Positions 1 to 8,202 of a DNA stretch of 33,418 nucleotides are shown here, one piece after another. The translations under genes and the position numbers were made by a program. The notes beneath the pieces are model-generated. The model did not search any database. It was not told the origin of the DNA and worked only from the letters and a program-made list of their open reading frames with translations. The DNA is from GCA-016432345 sp964544105 (GTDB lineage: Bacteria; Patescibacteriota; Microgenomatia; Levybacterales; UBA12049), in NCBI GenBank assembly GCA_964544105.1, contig CAZIZQ010000006.1, positions 1-33,418 on the forward strand, read 5' to 3'. Each line of letters begins with the position of its first letter. The first letter of the stretch is position 1.

Positions 1-756
1 CAAAAAAGTAGCTCCATCTGTAGTTTCTGGCCTTGTTGTAAAAATATCTATTCCTCCAAAATTAATTACTAATCCTTCAGATCGCCCTATCCATTCTCTT
101 TGGGCGATTTTGACCTTTTCTGTCCAATCAATCTTACTCAAACTATCAAGTAATGCATCAGCGTAGGCGGTGATTTTGAAAAACCACTGCTCTAAATCGC
201 GCTTTTCAACAATCGAGGAGCATCTCTCGCACTTACCATCAATCACTTGTTCGTCTGCCAACACTGTCTTGCACGACGGGCAAAAGTTAACCGGCGCTTT
301 CTTGCGGTAAGCCAAACCCTTCTTAAAGAGTTGAATAAAAATCCACTGGGTCCATTTGTAGTAATCTGGATCGTAGGTCTCAACGGTTCTGGACCAATCA
401 AACCCATTCCCAATAGATCGCAACTGTCTATAAAAATTCTTCTGTGAAATTTGAGCCTGCTCTTTGGGGTGTTTGCCAACCTTTATGGCGTAGTTTTCAC
501 TGTGAATTCCAAATCCATCAAGGCCAATCGGTTCAAACACTGCATAGCCCTGCATGCGTTTGAACCGACCATAAATATCACTACCGGTAAAGGCATACAT
601 ATTTCCCACATGCATCCCCTCGGCACTAGGATATGGAAACATCATCAGGTTGTAGAAGGGTTTTTTTGCTGTATCGAGGTTAGGTCTGTAAATTCCTTTT
701 TCTTCCCAAATCTTTTGCCACTTAGGTTCAATTTCCGAAGGATTGTACTTTTCCAT
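1..756 (-). CDS. leuS: Leucyl-tRNA synthetase, N-terminal part (cut by window edge)
   Basis: Charges tRNA-Leu with leucine in the cytoplasm. Reading the minus strand from 756 gives an open frame of 252 codons to the window edge. It starts MEKYNPSEIEPKWQKIWEEK and contains the class I signature region MMFPYPSAEGMHVGN, where HVGN is the HIGH-type ATP-binding motif, then the Rossmann-fold and zinc-type segment CPSCKTVLADEQVIDGKCERC. It reaches the start of the editing region (FTTRPETTDGATF). About two thirds of the protein lies outside the window. The start is fixed by a TATAAT box ending 6 nt upstream, so the mRNA is probably leaderless. It is divergent from the 875-2852 operon. Identification is firm. 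Confidence 0.95.
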   Translation of the reverse strand, partial: MEKYNPSEIEPKWQKIWEEKGIYRPNLDTAKKPFYNLMMFPYPSAEGMHVGNMYAFTGSDIYGRFKRMQGYAVFEPIGLDGFGIHSENYAIKVGKHPKEQAQISQKNFYRQLRSIGNGFDWSRTVETYDPDYYKWTQWIFIQLFKKGLAYRKKAPVNFCPSCKTVLADEQVIDGKCERCSSIVEKRDLEQWFFKITAYADALLDSLSKIDWTEKVKIAQREWIGRSEGLVINFGGIDIFTTRPETTDGATFL

Positions 757-762
757 TGCCTT

Positions 763-791
763 ATTATACCTTTGGATTATACGAAGTACAA
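763..791 (-). promoter_or_regulatory. leuS promoter, leaderless
   Basis: On the minus strand a TTGTAC -35 (786-791), 17-nt spacer and perfect TATAAT -10 (763-768) are followed by only six bases before the ATG at 756. The predicted transcription start is therefore the A of the start codon. The -35 is weak (3 of 6), but the -10 and spacing are ideal. Confidence 0.65.
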
Positions 792-835
792 GAGAAGATT
801 TTGTAATGCCGCCATAGAGACCTAAACTACCACAC

Positions 836-865
836 TTGTTTTAAGCAATAACCAGAGACTATAAT
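836..865 (+). promoter_or_regulatory. Candidate promoter of the 875-2852 operon
   Basis: TTGTTT (836-841), an 18-nt spacer and a perfect TATAAT (860-865) stand 9 nt before the ATG at 875, leaving a leader of about 2-3 nt. The -35 is weak. It faces away from the leuS promoter, so the two units are divergent. Confidence 0.5.
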
Positions 866-874
866 AAAAACACT

Positions 875-1324
875 ATGAAACTTTTTAAGCAGTCTATTGC
901 CCTATCCCTTTCGTTTCTCTCGGTACTTATCTGGCAGCATACCTTTCTGGCCAATTACTCTCTGGTTTTATTTGGCCTGCTGCTTATTCCCTACTGCATC
1001 ATCGCCAAACGCCGGAAAAACTTTGATCTTGTCAACTCCATTCAAAACGATCTAGTCGGCCTTTATATCTTTAATACCCTACTTGTCCTCCTTGTCATGA
1101 TGAGTGGCAACTACCAGTCTCCACTTTTTTTCCTACTATACTTTTTATCTTTTGGCATGGCCTTTGGTTACCATCCAGGATTAGTTTTTGTTTTTATTGC
1201 CGGCATACTCCTGCTCTTTTTGCCCGATACCTTCAAAGACGATCAAACACGAAACATCCTGATGCTCTCCTCTCTTATAATTGTTTCCCTTGTGGCATTC
1301 TTCTTTAACCTGAAAAAAAAATGA
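875..1324 (+). CDS. Small polytopic membrane protein, unknown function
   Basis: 149 residues, mostly hydrophobic, with about five candidate membrane spans (roughly residues 8-25, 27-45, 62-78, 84-100, 103-118, 128-146) and a Lys-rich C-terminus (NLKKK). No catalytic motif is visible and I do not recognise a family. It is the first gene of a tight operon. Its stop overlaps the next start (ATGA at 1321-1324), and the next two products carry signal peptides, so it may belong to a small envelope or export module. That role is inferred only from position. Confidence 0.75.
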   Translation: MKLFKQSIALSLSFLSVLIWQHTFLANYSLVLFGLLLIPYCIIAKRRKNFDLVNSIQNDLVGLYIFNTLLVLLVMMSGNYQSPLFFLLYFLSFGMAFGYHPGLVFVFIAGILLLFLPDTFKDDQTRNILMLSSLIIVSLVAFFFNLKKK

Positions 1325-1914
1325 AATACATACTCTTAGCCTTTTTCTTATCTCTTATTCCTACTCACAGCGCCCATGCTACTACGCTTTCAAATGGCAC
1401 ATATATCATCGAAACAGACGCTATCAATATACAACCTAAAGTATCACCCATACCCTCACCAACGGTTACCCCAAATATTTTGCCAAAACCATTTTTTTTC
1501 TCTGTTTCACCAATCACATTAGATTTTGGAGAAATCACCCCCACCGACCCGACTACCCGCACCACCACTGTTGATATAAACCCAGAGGGTAACCTTTTTG
1601 CCCTTACCGACCACGAGCTACAATCGGAAGACAAAAAAATAATTCCCGATACCACTTGCGATAATGGCACCTGCACCAACAAATATGCTTCTGCCTGGGA
1701 TAGTATTTTAACTTATGGATTTGGCTATAAATGCTGCAATGCAGACTTTATGCAACTGCCAAACGAGGCAAAAGGAAATAAGCTTTCCCCGATATTTTTT
1801 GGCAAAACAAAAGAAACAGAAACAACTATAACTTACAAAATTAATATACCCACATCCCAAGATATCGGACTATATACAAATACATTAACTGTTATTGCCG
1901 TCCCAAACTTTTAA
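1321..1914 (+). CDS. Secreted Cys-containing beta-rich protein, unknown function
   Basis: 197 residues. A cleavable-looking signal peptide (MKYILLAFFLSLIPTHSAHA, cut after AHA) is followed by a Pro/Thr-rich linker. A segment starting FFFSVSPITLDFGEITP then resembles the first strands of Ig-like or ASH-type beta-sandwiches that define a 'same height as' boundary in secreted proteins. Five cysteines (CDNGTC, KCCN) could form disulfides or bind metal. It overlaps the upstream membrane protein by 4 nt and is 2 nt from the downstream gene, so the three are translationally coupled. Function unknown. Exported localisation is well supported. Confidence 0.75.
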   Translation: MKYILLAFFLSLIPTHSAHATTLSNGTYIIETDAINIQPKVSPIPSPTVTPNILPKPFFFSVSPITLDFGEITPTDPTTRTTTVDINPEGNLFALTDHELQSEDKKIIPDTTCDNGTCTNKYASAWDSILTYGFGYKCCNADFMQLPNEAKGNKLSPIFFGKTKETETTITYKINIPTSQDIGLYTNTLTVIAVPNF

Positions 1915-1916
1915 CT

Positions 1917-2852
1917 ATGAAAAAAATTATTATTTTTTCCCTGGCATTCTATATTCTATATTCTATATTCTATATTCCACCTGTGTATGCCGAAGGCGTG
2001 TCCCTTGCCATTTCACCTCCTCTTATCACTGTCCAAACCGCATGGCCAGCACTTATCGAAAAGGCGATTAGATTGGAAAATAAAGGTAATTCAACAATTA
2101 ACCTGGATATTAAGTTTTTACCCTTTAGTCAAAGGGCAGAAAGTAGCGGCATACCTAATTACCAAACTACCCCGTACCCAGACCTCATCAAAAAAGTCCA
2201 GCTCTTTGATGATGGAGATAGCCCAATCCAAGAAATCACCCTCTCTCCAAAGCAGCAAAAAGACCTAGTCTTAAAAATTAACCTCTCCGAAAATGAAAAC
2301 AATTCAGACTATTACTTTTCTATTGTTTTTGTGTCAAAGAATACCAATTCAAACGAGACTTTAAAAGAATCTCAAAACGTAACAGCTATAACCACCATAC
2401 AACCTGGGATTGCAACAAACATTCTACTATCTATTTTCACCGGCAAGAAACAACCGGAAGGCATCATAGAGACCTACAGCGCCCCTTTATTCGCAACCAA
2501 AGGGCCGATCCCATTTACTCTTACTTTTGTAAATACCGGATCATTCCTACTTATTCCACAGGGTACCATACTTATATCAAATATGTTTGGTCAAACAGTG
2601 GGGAAAATCCCTGTGCCACCTACCTATGTTCTTGCCAATACCAAGCGCAATATTCAACTTAGTTGGGATGAACCTATTATATTTGGCCCCTACACAGCCA
2701 CACTCTACCTTAACTATGCAGACAATAAAAATGTGTCTTTCAAAAAACCCTTGGCCTTTATTGGACTACCTCTTACTGCTCTAGGCAGTATAATAGGTGC
2801 AATAATTGCAATTGTCCTGCTTCGAAACCGGCTAAAAAAGCACACCGATTAA
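1917..2852 (+). CDS. Exported, C-terminally membrane-anchored DUF916-like protein
   Basis: 311 residues. The signal peptide ends near PVYA/EG, followed by two beta-sandwich-like regions (about 25-150 and 165-275) and one C-terminal membrane span (about 283-303, LTALGSIIGAIIAIVLL) with a basic tail. The opening (VSLAISPPLITVQTAWPA, then a loss of charge in favour of hydrophobic beta strands with 'LENKGNSTINLDIKF') resembles DUF916/WxL-interacting or NEW3-type surface proteins, which bind cell-wall partners. That similarity is judged by eye. It is the last gene of the operon with 875 and 1321. The signal-peptide coding part contains a heptanucleotide tandem repeat that could shift the frame. 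Confidence 0.75.
   Translation: MKKIIIFSLAFYILYSIFYIPPVYAEGVSLAISPPLITVQTAWPALIEKAIRLENKGNSTINLDIKFLPFSQRAESSGIPNYQTTPYPDLIKKVQLFDDGDSPIQEITLSPKQQKDLVLKINLSENENNSDYYFSIVFVSKNTNSNETLKESQNVTAITTIQPGIATNILLSIFTGKKQPEGIIETYSAPLFATKGPIPFTLTFVNTGSFLLIPQGTILISNMFGQTVGKIPVPPTYVLANTKRNIQLSWDEPIIFGPYTATLYLNYADNKNVSFKKPLAFIGLPLTALGSIIGAIIAIVLLRNRLKKHTD
1946..1978 (+). repeat. Heptanucleotide tandem repeat (ATTCTAT) in a signal-peptide coding region
   Basis: About 4.7 perfect copies of ATTCTAT encode the hydrophobic core FYILYSIFYI of the 1917 gene's signal peptide. The unit length is not a multiple of three, so a gain or loss of one copy would frameshift the gene. Confidence 0.85.
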
Positions 2853-3358
2853 TATCATAAATCTCCAATAAACAAATACGAAATTTGTTAATTATAAAAC
2901 AAGAAATACTGTAATAACAATCCATTCTTAAATAACAAACCTTCTGGCACTTACCCTTTTTAATTGCCAAACAACCAATTTACCATACATACAAAAATTT
3001 TCCCTGTTGAAAAAAAGCCGAATCTATCATTTCTAGCCTTACAATATATGGAGCAATTTACCTATAGGACGCAGTTGGCAATGCAGGCTTATTTTTCTAC
3101 CTTTTCACTACAGACAACTAGAATAATTATCGAATCCAGGCATGTGAAAATACAGTTTTTAAAACTCAAAGCTCCATTTCACAATGAACTCACGTAGGTA
3201 TTTTTTATATAGATATCTATAGAAATATATCAACCTGTTTTACTCTGGGTTTATTGACAAAGTGTATGGTTTCTATCCATACTGAATATGGTCTTTTTCT
3301 TATGAAATAAAACGTATAATCCGTATAATCTCGAAGCTAACACTAATTTTTCACAGTT
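2853..3358. other. AT-rich intergenic region with candidate promoter elements
   Basis: No convincing gene. A 77-codon frame at 2964-3197 has no Shine-Dalgarno site, promoter or recognisable content. Near the right end there is a TTGACA (3254-3259) followed by the inverted repeat GTATGG/CCATAC, and a direct repeat CGTATAATC giving two TATAAT boxes (3315-3320, 3324-3329). The latter lie 29 nt or more before the ATG at 3359. These probably hold the promoter of the 3359 gene, but -35 and -10 do not pair at ideal spacing. Confidence 0.4.
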
Positions 3359-6300
3359 ATGGACACCATTAACCAATTTACACAATTCCTACTCTCACAA
3401 AAAAAACCTGTGTCGCGCCTGACCATTAAAAACTATAAGGCAGACCTGCGGCATTTTATTACTTGGTTTGAAAAAGAATTTAATAGCCTTTTTTCTGCCC
3501 CCTCTGTAACTCCACAAATTATCGAAATCTATAAAAACAATAAAACCATTTCTCCCCTGTCAATGGACCGGCATTTATCTACTATGCGAAAATTCTTTTC
3601 CTTTGCCAAAGCTCAAGGACTAATAACTGAAACTCCCTTCACTCTCCTGACTGCGCCCGCCGAAGCTCGAGTGAAACGAGATGCGAAGGAGGGACCATGG
3701 AAAATAAAGGACTTTAAGAATTATCTCTACGTCACCAATGCAAGCAATCTTACTATAAAAAACTATATCAGTGATGTAGCTCAATTTATCTCTTGGGTAG
3801 AAAAAGTACTGGGGTTTGACTTCAACAATATAACTAAACCGGTTATTGATGAATATAAAAATAGGCTACTAAAAACAGGACTAAACCCCCGGTCTATCAA
3901 CAGGAAGCTTTCATCTCTGCGGAAATATACTGCCTGGGCAATAGAAGAAGGCCATATCACCAAAAAATCCGCTTTCGCGGATTATTGTGGCCTCACCAGA
4001 TTCGTTGATAACCATAAACCAGACCTAAGAACATCATCTACATTATCAGAAAAAGAACAATTTGTCAAGTCTCAAAATAAAATGGGATTATTTTTATTTG
4101 ATTCATTTATTACCGACCCTCTGGCAAAACTTCTCAAACTCATAAAACACAAGCCCCTCTTTACTTCTCAACGGAAAATTGAAAATTATCCTAAAATGAT
4201 GTATGCTCCGCTTTCCATTTCAACTGCATATTTCCCTATCCACAAAAAAATATACCACAATTTAGTTCATTACCGACCAAAGTGGTACGAAAAATATCAT
4301 TCATACACAATTACGCATTATCTACATCTTGCCGTTCTTGTGTTATTTACAACAATTTGTGGTTTTTTAATCACCCAAACAATTTCTTTAGACCAAAACA
4401 AAAAGGCAGTTCTTGGGACACAAACTATTGCTACCCAGACTAAAACTATAGCTTTCCAAGGAAAACTAATGGATACAAACCAAACAGCAATTACCAAAAA
4501 AACAGCCACGAAATTTGCTTTATACAACGACCCAAATACCAACTCGCCAATATGGGAAGAAACACAAGAAATAACGCCTGGCAATGACGGATCATTCACA
4601 ATTAGCCTTGGATCAACTTCTCCTATTGCCAAGCAGTTACTTGATAATTCCTCTTTATACCTGGGTATTACAGTCAATAACCAACCCGAACTCTTCCCCC
4701 GCCAACAAATTGCCACCACCGCGTATAGTCAAAACAGCCAAACCCTTCAAGGCATGCCTGTTATTACTCAAAACAACAACCAAACCAAAAATGTGGTGCT
4801 GGCTTTAGATTCTTCTGGCAATCTAACCATTGGTAATGCCGCGTCTCCGGTATTCCAAGTCACCGGTGGGCAATTTACCCTGCTTGGTCAATCTATTTTA
4901 CTTACAACTGCCCCTGGTTCTAATGGAAATATCCTGCTTACTCCTGAAGGTACAGGTGCTGTTGATATCCAAAAACCCATACAGAATACATCAAACAATA
5001 GCAGTACCAGTGGAGTCCCGGGGGCAGTAGAAATTGCTGATTTACTGGTAGTAACGGCAACCAGCAGTAGCCAATCAGCCTTTACTGTCAATCAAAACGA
5101 TGCCGGGCCAATCATTAGCGCATCGAGGAGTGGGACTGCTAAATTTACCCTTGAAAACGACGGAACAACCTATATTGCCGGAAATGTGGGCATTGGCACC
5201 AAAAATCCAATATTCAAACTGGCTGTTGCCGGCACTATTGCCCCAACAGAGAACGGTCTATACGATTTGGGAAGTCCATCGCTACGGTTTGATACTCTGT
5301 ACGCCAATACTATTGTTGCCTCCTCATCGGGGATGCTAGCCTACTGGCAAAGAAATGAAGGAACATTATCTCCGACAACTATTACCGATACCATCAATTT
5401 AGGCGCAACTGCCACCTCATCGGCCACGGTCCATCTTTCGGGAACAGACCAAAGCAGTTTTATTCAAAAAGGTAATTTTGGGATAGGCACCAACAATCCA
5501 GTTACCAAATTTCATGTGGAAGGAACACAGTACATCTCCGGTAACATTGGAATTGGAACGAGCAATCCAAACTATAAAGTAGACGTTAGTGGCAGCATAA
5601 ATGCCACAGGCGACATCTACAAAAATGGCGCTGCGTTCAATAACCCGGACTATGTTTTTGAAAAGTGGACTACTGACAACATTGTAAAATTTGCCAATAA
5701 TGCAGGCGCTTCCAAGTATAAGGGCATTTTATCCCTTGAAGACACAGAAGTTTATGTCAAACAAACCTTACAACTGCCAGGAGTTGCCTCGGCAAAAGGT
5801 ATTTTTGAAAGAGGCGACATATTACTCGAAAAAATTGAAGAAGCATACATTCATCTGTTTAATTTAAATCGAAAAATATCAACAAAAATCATCAGTCCAA
5901 TTGCCCAGATCGACCGAATCCATACCAATATCATCTCTCCCCTTACTTCCGAAGCTGTTACTATAGATGGTCATGTTGTGATTACTAAAGATCTAGAAGT
6001 CCAGGGAAATGCCCGCTTCGCCGGCGACATCGAAGCGAGGCGAGCCACCTTTAGTGGTGAACTACGGGCAAAAAAGATTATTGTTGACGACATAGACACA
6101 AACGCTACTGTTTCGGCCAAACTCTTATCCAGCGCCCTTTTGTCTCCGGACGAACTGGCCAGCTACTCCGGCCAATTATCTCTGGAAACTCTCAATGCTT
6201 CATTTGGAAAATTTGTCCAGGGGCTTATTGCCATCGGACCAACCAGCCTCACCGACACCACAATCTCGGGCAATCTTAACATCGGCAAACATCTAGTTAT

Positions 6301-6805
6301 TGCCGATGAATCTCTTAATGTTATCGGGGCAGATATCGCCATACAGCCGCTTCGGCAAGGGGGTATATCGCTTTTGTCCGGACTTATATATATAGATACC
6401 GAAGGGAAGATCAGTATTGTCAACAATGCCACCTTTGGCAAAGACGTGACTGTATATGGAAAACTTTCTGCCGGAACTATAAATAGTATAGGAGATCTTA
6501 TCGCATCGGGAGCCGCGACAATAAAAAAACTTAATCTCGATATCCCCGAGGCTATTGCCATATCCGATACCGAAATACAAGCATCCGGCAGCGCCGGCAT
6601 TGCTACCATTTCGGCCCAAAAAACAAGCCTTACTATTTATAATCCCCTCGTTACCGAAAAATCGCTTATTTACATAACTCCGCGCGAGCAAACCGATAAC
6701 CAAGTCCTCTATCTTCTTCGCCAAATGCCAAATACTTCCTTTACTGTGGGGATCCAGCAAGCACCACCAACCGAACTCCCCTTCAACTGGCTGATTGTCA
6801 ACTAG
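3359..6805 (+). CDS. Fusion of two recombinase-type SAM-like domains, a membrane span and a tail-fibre-like exterior
   Basis: 1148 residues. Residues 1-95 and about 115-205 are two copies of the N-terminal core-binding (SAM-like) domain of XerC/D tyrosine recombinases (LTIKNYKADLRHFITWFEKE; LTIKNYISDVAQFISWVEKV; LSTMRKFFSFAKAQG; LSSLRKYTAWAIEEG). The catalytic domain with R..HxxR..Y is absent. A single membrane span follows (321-340, HLAVLVLFTTICGFLIT). Residues 363-455 match the beta-domain often seen in fibre-like surface proteins (FQGKLMDTNQ to LGITVNNQPELFPRQQ). Then come NVGIGTKNP, NFGIGTNNP and NIGIGTSNP repeats, YDLGSPSLRFDTLYA, and beta/coiled stalk repeats to the end. Predicted topology: DNA-binding part in the cytoplasm, long fibre outside. 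A palindromic insert encodes residues 99-113. Domain reading is firm; function is unknown. Confidence 0.85.
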   Translation: MDTINQFTQFLLSQKKPVSRLTIKNYKADLRHFITWFEKEFNSLFSAPSVTPQIIEIYKNNKTISPLSMDRHLSTMRKFFSFAKAQGLITETPFTLLTAPAEARVKRDAKEGPWKIKDFKNYLYVTNASNLTIKNYISDVAQFISWVEKVLGFDFNNITKPVIDEYKNRLLKTGLNPRSINRKLSSLRKYTAWAIEEGHITKKSAFADYCGLTRFVDNHKPDLRTSSTLSEKEQFVKSQNKMGLFLFDSFITDPLAKLLKLIKHKPLFTSQRKIENYPKMMYAPLSISTAYFPIHKKIYHNLVHYRPKWYEKYHSYTITHYLHLAVLVLFTTICGFLITQTISLDQNKKAVLGTQTIATQTKTIAFQGKLMDTNQTAITKKTATKFALYNDPNTNSPIWEETQEITPGNDGSFTISLGSTSPIAKQLLDNSSLYLGITVNNQPELFPRQQIATTAYSQNSQTLQGMPVITQNNNQTKNVVLALDSSGNLTIGNAASPVFQVTGGQFTLLGQSILLTTAPGSNGNILLTPEGTGAVDIQKPIQNTSNNSSTSGVPGAVEIADLLVVTATSSSQSAFTVNQNDAGPIISASRSGTAKFTLENDGTTYIAGNVGIGTKNPIFKLAVAGTIAPTENGLYDLGSPSLRFDTLYANTIVASSSGMLAYWQRNEGTLSPTTITDTINLGATATSSATVHLSGTDQSSFIQKGNFGIGTNNPVTKFHVEGTQYISGNIGIGTSNPNYKVDVSGSINATGDIYKNGAAFNNPDYVFEKWTTDNIVKFANNAGASKYKGILSLEDTEVYVKQTLQLPGVASAKGIFERGDILLEKIEEAYIHLFNLNRKISTKIISPIAQIDRIHTNIISPLTSEAVTIDGHVVITKDLEVQGNARFAGDIEARRATFSGELRAKKIIVDDIDTNATVSAKLLSSALLSPDELASYSGQLSLETLNASFGKFVQGLIAIGPTSLTDTTISGNLNIGKHLVIADESLNVIGADIAIQPLRQGGISLLSGLIYIDTEGKISIVNNATFGKDVTVYGKLSAGTINSIGDLIASGAATIKKLNLDIPEAIAISDTEIQASGSAGIATISAQKTSLTIYNPLVTEKSLIYITPREQTDNQVLYLLRQMPNTSFTVGIQQAPPTELPFNWLIVN

Positions 6806-6873
6806 AGGCCTATCATTTAGCTTACTGCAACAACGTCTATAACGACAGTCGTCTAAAAGGTTGCCAGGACGGT

Positions 6874-8070
6874 CTAAACGCTACTTACCAAAGTATATGG
6901 ATATATTACTCTTCCCATTCCTTTATTTACTCTATCCAAACTAACCACCTTGTAATCGGTTATCCCTAATTGAGAAGCTATTTTTTGCAATTTCTGTAGA
7001 TCAAATCCCCCGCCTTTTACTTTTACCTCATAGGCCACTTTGCCTTCCACGATAAAATCAATCTCCGCCCCGCTTTTTTTCTGATAATATCCAATAGACT
7101 CCTTAAAATCTCCGCTCTTGCCTGTATAAGCCAGCTTAATAAATAACTGATTAAACACTTTATTTTCAAACAACTGCCCCCTTGATACCTGAGCAATCCT
7201 ATGTAAAATGCCTGTATCCCCAAAATACACTTTTGGCACATGCTTTATCTGCACATCAATAGAACCGGAAACTGGTCGCAGATAATTAATCAAATACGTT
7301 TGCTCGAAAAAATCCAAATACCCATATACTGTCTGTCTCGACACTCCTAAAGCATCGGCCAACTTACTCATTTCCGGTTTCGATCCCACACGTGCCGACA
7401 ACAAAAATAACAAATCCTTTAATTTCTGATTATCCCGAAAACTGGCTAAGGTCTGAACATCCAGCTTAAAATAGGAACCTAATATATCATCAAGTCGTAA
7501 TAATTTTTCTTCCGCGTTCTCTGCCAACACCACACTTGGGAACCCGCCATATAATAGATACTCCTCATATAACGCAGACAGCAGATCATACCCCGCATCA
7601 GGAGTAATCTTTACCTCCTTAAACCATAAAAATTCCTCAAAATCCAATGGGTACAGTTCGAAGATAAATTTCCTTCCTGCCATACTCTCTGAAAACCAAT
7701 TTTTTAAGTAAAAACTACTTGAACCTGTTAAATAAAACTTAATATCATTGTGGTCATACAGATACTTAATTACCGAGGGTAAATTTCGCACGCTTTGTAT
7801 TTCGTCTAAGAATACATGCGCCCGTCTGTTAAAATCAATTCCCAGTCTACCGAAATACGCCTTGATATTATCATAGTTGTCGGCAGAAAAGGCTTTCTGA
7901 TTTACCGGACTTTCCATATCCAGAAAAATCTTATTTTGGTTTGGGATATTTTCAAAAATATGCCGCAATAGGACAGTTTTTCCCACCCGTCTAAATCCGG
8001 TTACGACAATTGCCTCCCGGGAGTCTTGGTGCTTGACTAGAATATCTAATAACTTACGCTTTTTGTACAT
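6874..8070 (-). CDS. AAA ATPase with C-terminal DUF4143 (AAA_14 family)
   Basis: 398 residues from the ATG at 8070; in-frame GTG (8079) and TTG (8091) codons lie further upstream, the TTG overlapping the -10 box. The Walker A region is VVTGFRRVGKTVLLRH near residue 25, the Walker B HVFLDEIQ near 88-95 and the sensor-type FYLTGSSSFYL near 115. A winged-helix-like segment (LADALGVSRQTVYGYLDFFE) and a C-terminal DUF4143 nuclease-like region (AEIDFIVEGKVAYEVKVK, E-x-K pattern) follow. Such ATPases are common single genes in bacteria and archaea with no settled role. A second member lies at 10622. Expression is from a promoter with a 20-bp palindrome in its spacer, suggesting repression. Confidence 0.88.
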   Translation of the reverse strand: MYKKRKLLDILVKHQDSREAIVVTGFRRVGKTVLLRHIFENIPNQNKIFLDMESPVNQKAFSADNYDNIKAYFGRLGIDFNRRAHVFLDEIQSVRNLPSVIKYLYDHNDIKFYLTGSSSFYLKNWFSESMAGRKFIFELYPLDFEEFLWFKEVKITPDAGYDLLSALYEEYLLYGGFPSVVLAENAEEKLLRLDDILGSYFKLDVQTLASFRDNQKLKDLLFLLSARVGSKPEMSKLADALGVSRQTVYGYLDFFEQTYLINYLRPVSGSIDVQIKHVPKVYFGDTGILHRIAQVSRGQLFENKVFNQLFIKLAYTGKSGDFKESIGYYQKKSGAEIDFIVEGKVAYEVKVKGGGFDLQKLQKIASQLGITDYKVVSLDRVNKGMGRVIYPYTLVSSV

Positions 8071-8081
8071 ATCTGACACTA

Positions 8082-8110
8082 AATTTAACAAAAAGTATAC
8101 TTTTTGTCAA
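8082..8110 (-). promoter_or_regulatory. Promoter of the 8070 ATPase gene with palindromic operator
   Basis: On the minus strand TTGACA (8105-8110), a 17-nt spacer and TAAATT (8082-8087). Positions 8088-8107 form a perfect 20-bp palindrome (ACAAAAAGTA and its complement) that fills the spacer and enters the -35. That is a classic place for a repressor. Upstream of the -35 is ATAGTAC, identical to the DUF4230 promoter at 26098-26109. The ATG follows the -10 by 11 nt, so the leader is only about 4 nt. Confidence 0.7.
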
Positions 8111-8165
8111 GTACTATTCATTTAGCAAAACTAATCATGACACATAACGATACACTTTTCCCCTG

Positions 8166-8195
8166 TTGACACGGCAGTTCCTATGTTGCTAAGAT
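8166..8195 (+). promoter_or_regulatory. Promoter of the 8203 gene, leaderless
   Basis: TTGACA (8166-8171), 18-nt spacer, TAAGAT (8190-8195), then seven bases to the ATG at 8203. The predicted start of transcription falls on or next to the start codon. No Shine-Dalgarno site could fit. Confidence 0.65.
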
Positions 8196-8202
8196 AAATT
8201 TT

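Noticed and set aside
2964..3197. 77-codon ORF in the 2853-3358 gap
   Set aside because: No start signal, no recognisable or structured protein content; probably chance in AT-rich DNA.
3359..3980. XerC/D tyrosine recombinase gene
   Set aside because: Only the core-binding domains are present. No R-HxxR-Y catalytic domain follows, and the frame continues into a membrane span and fibre.
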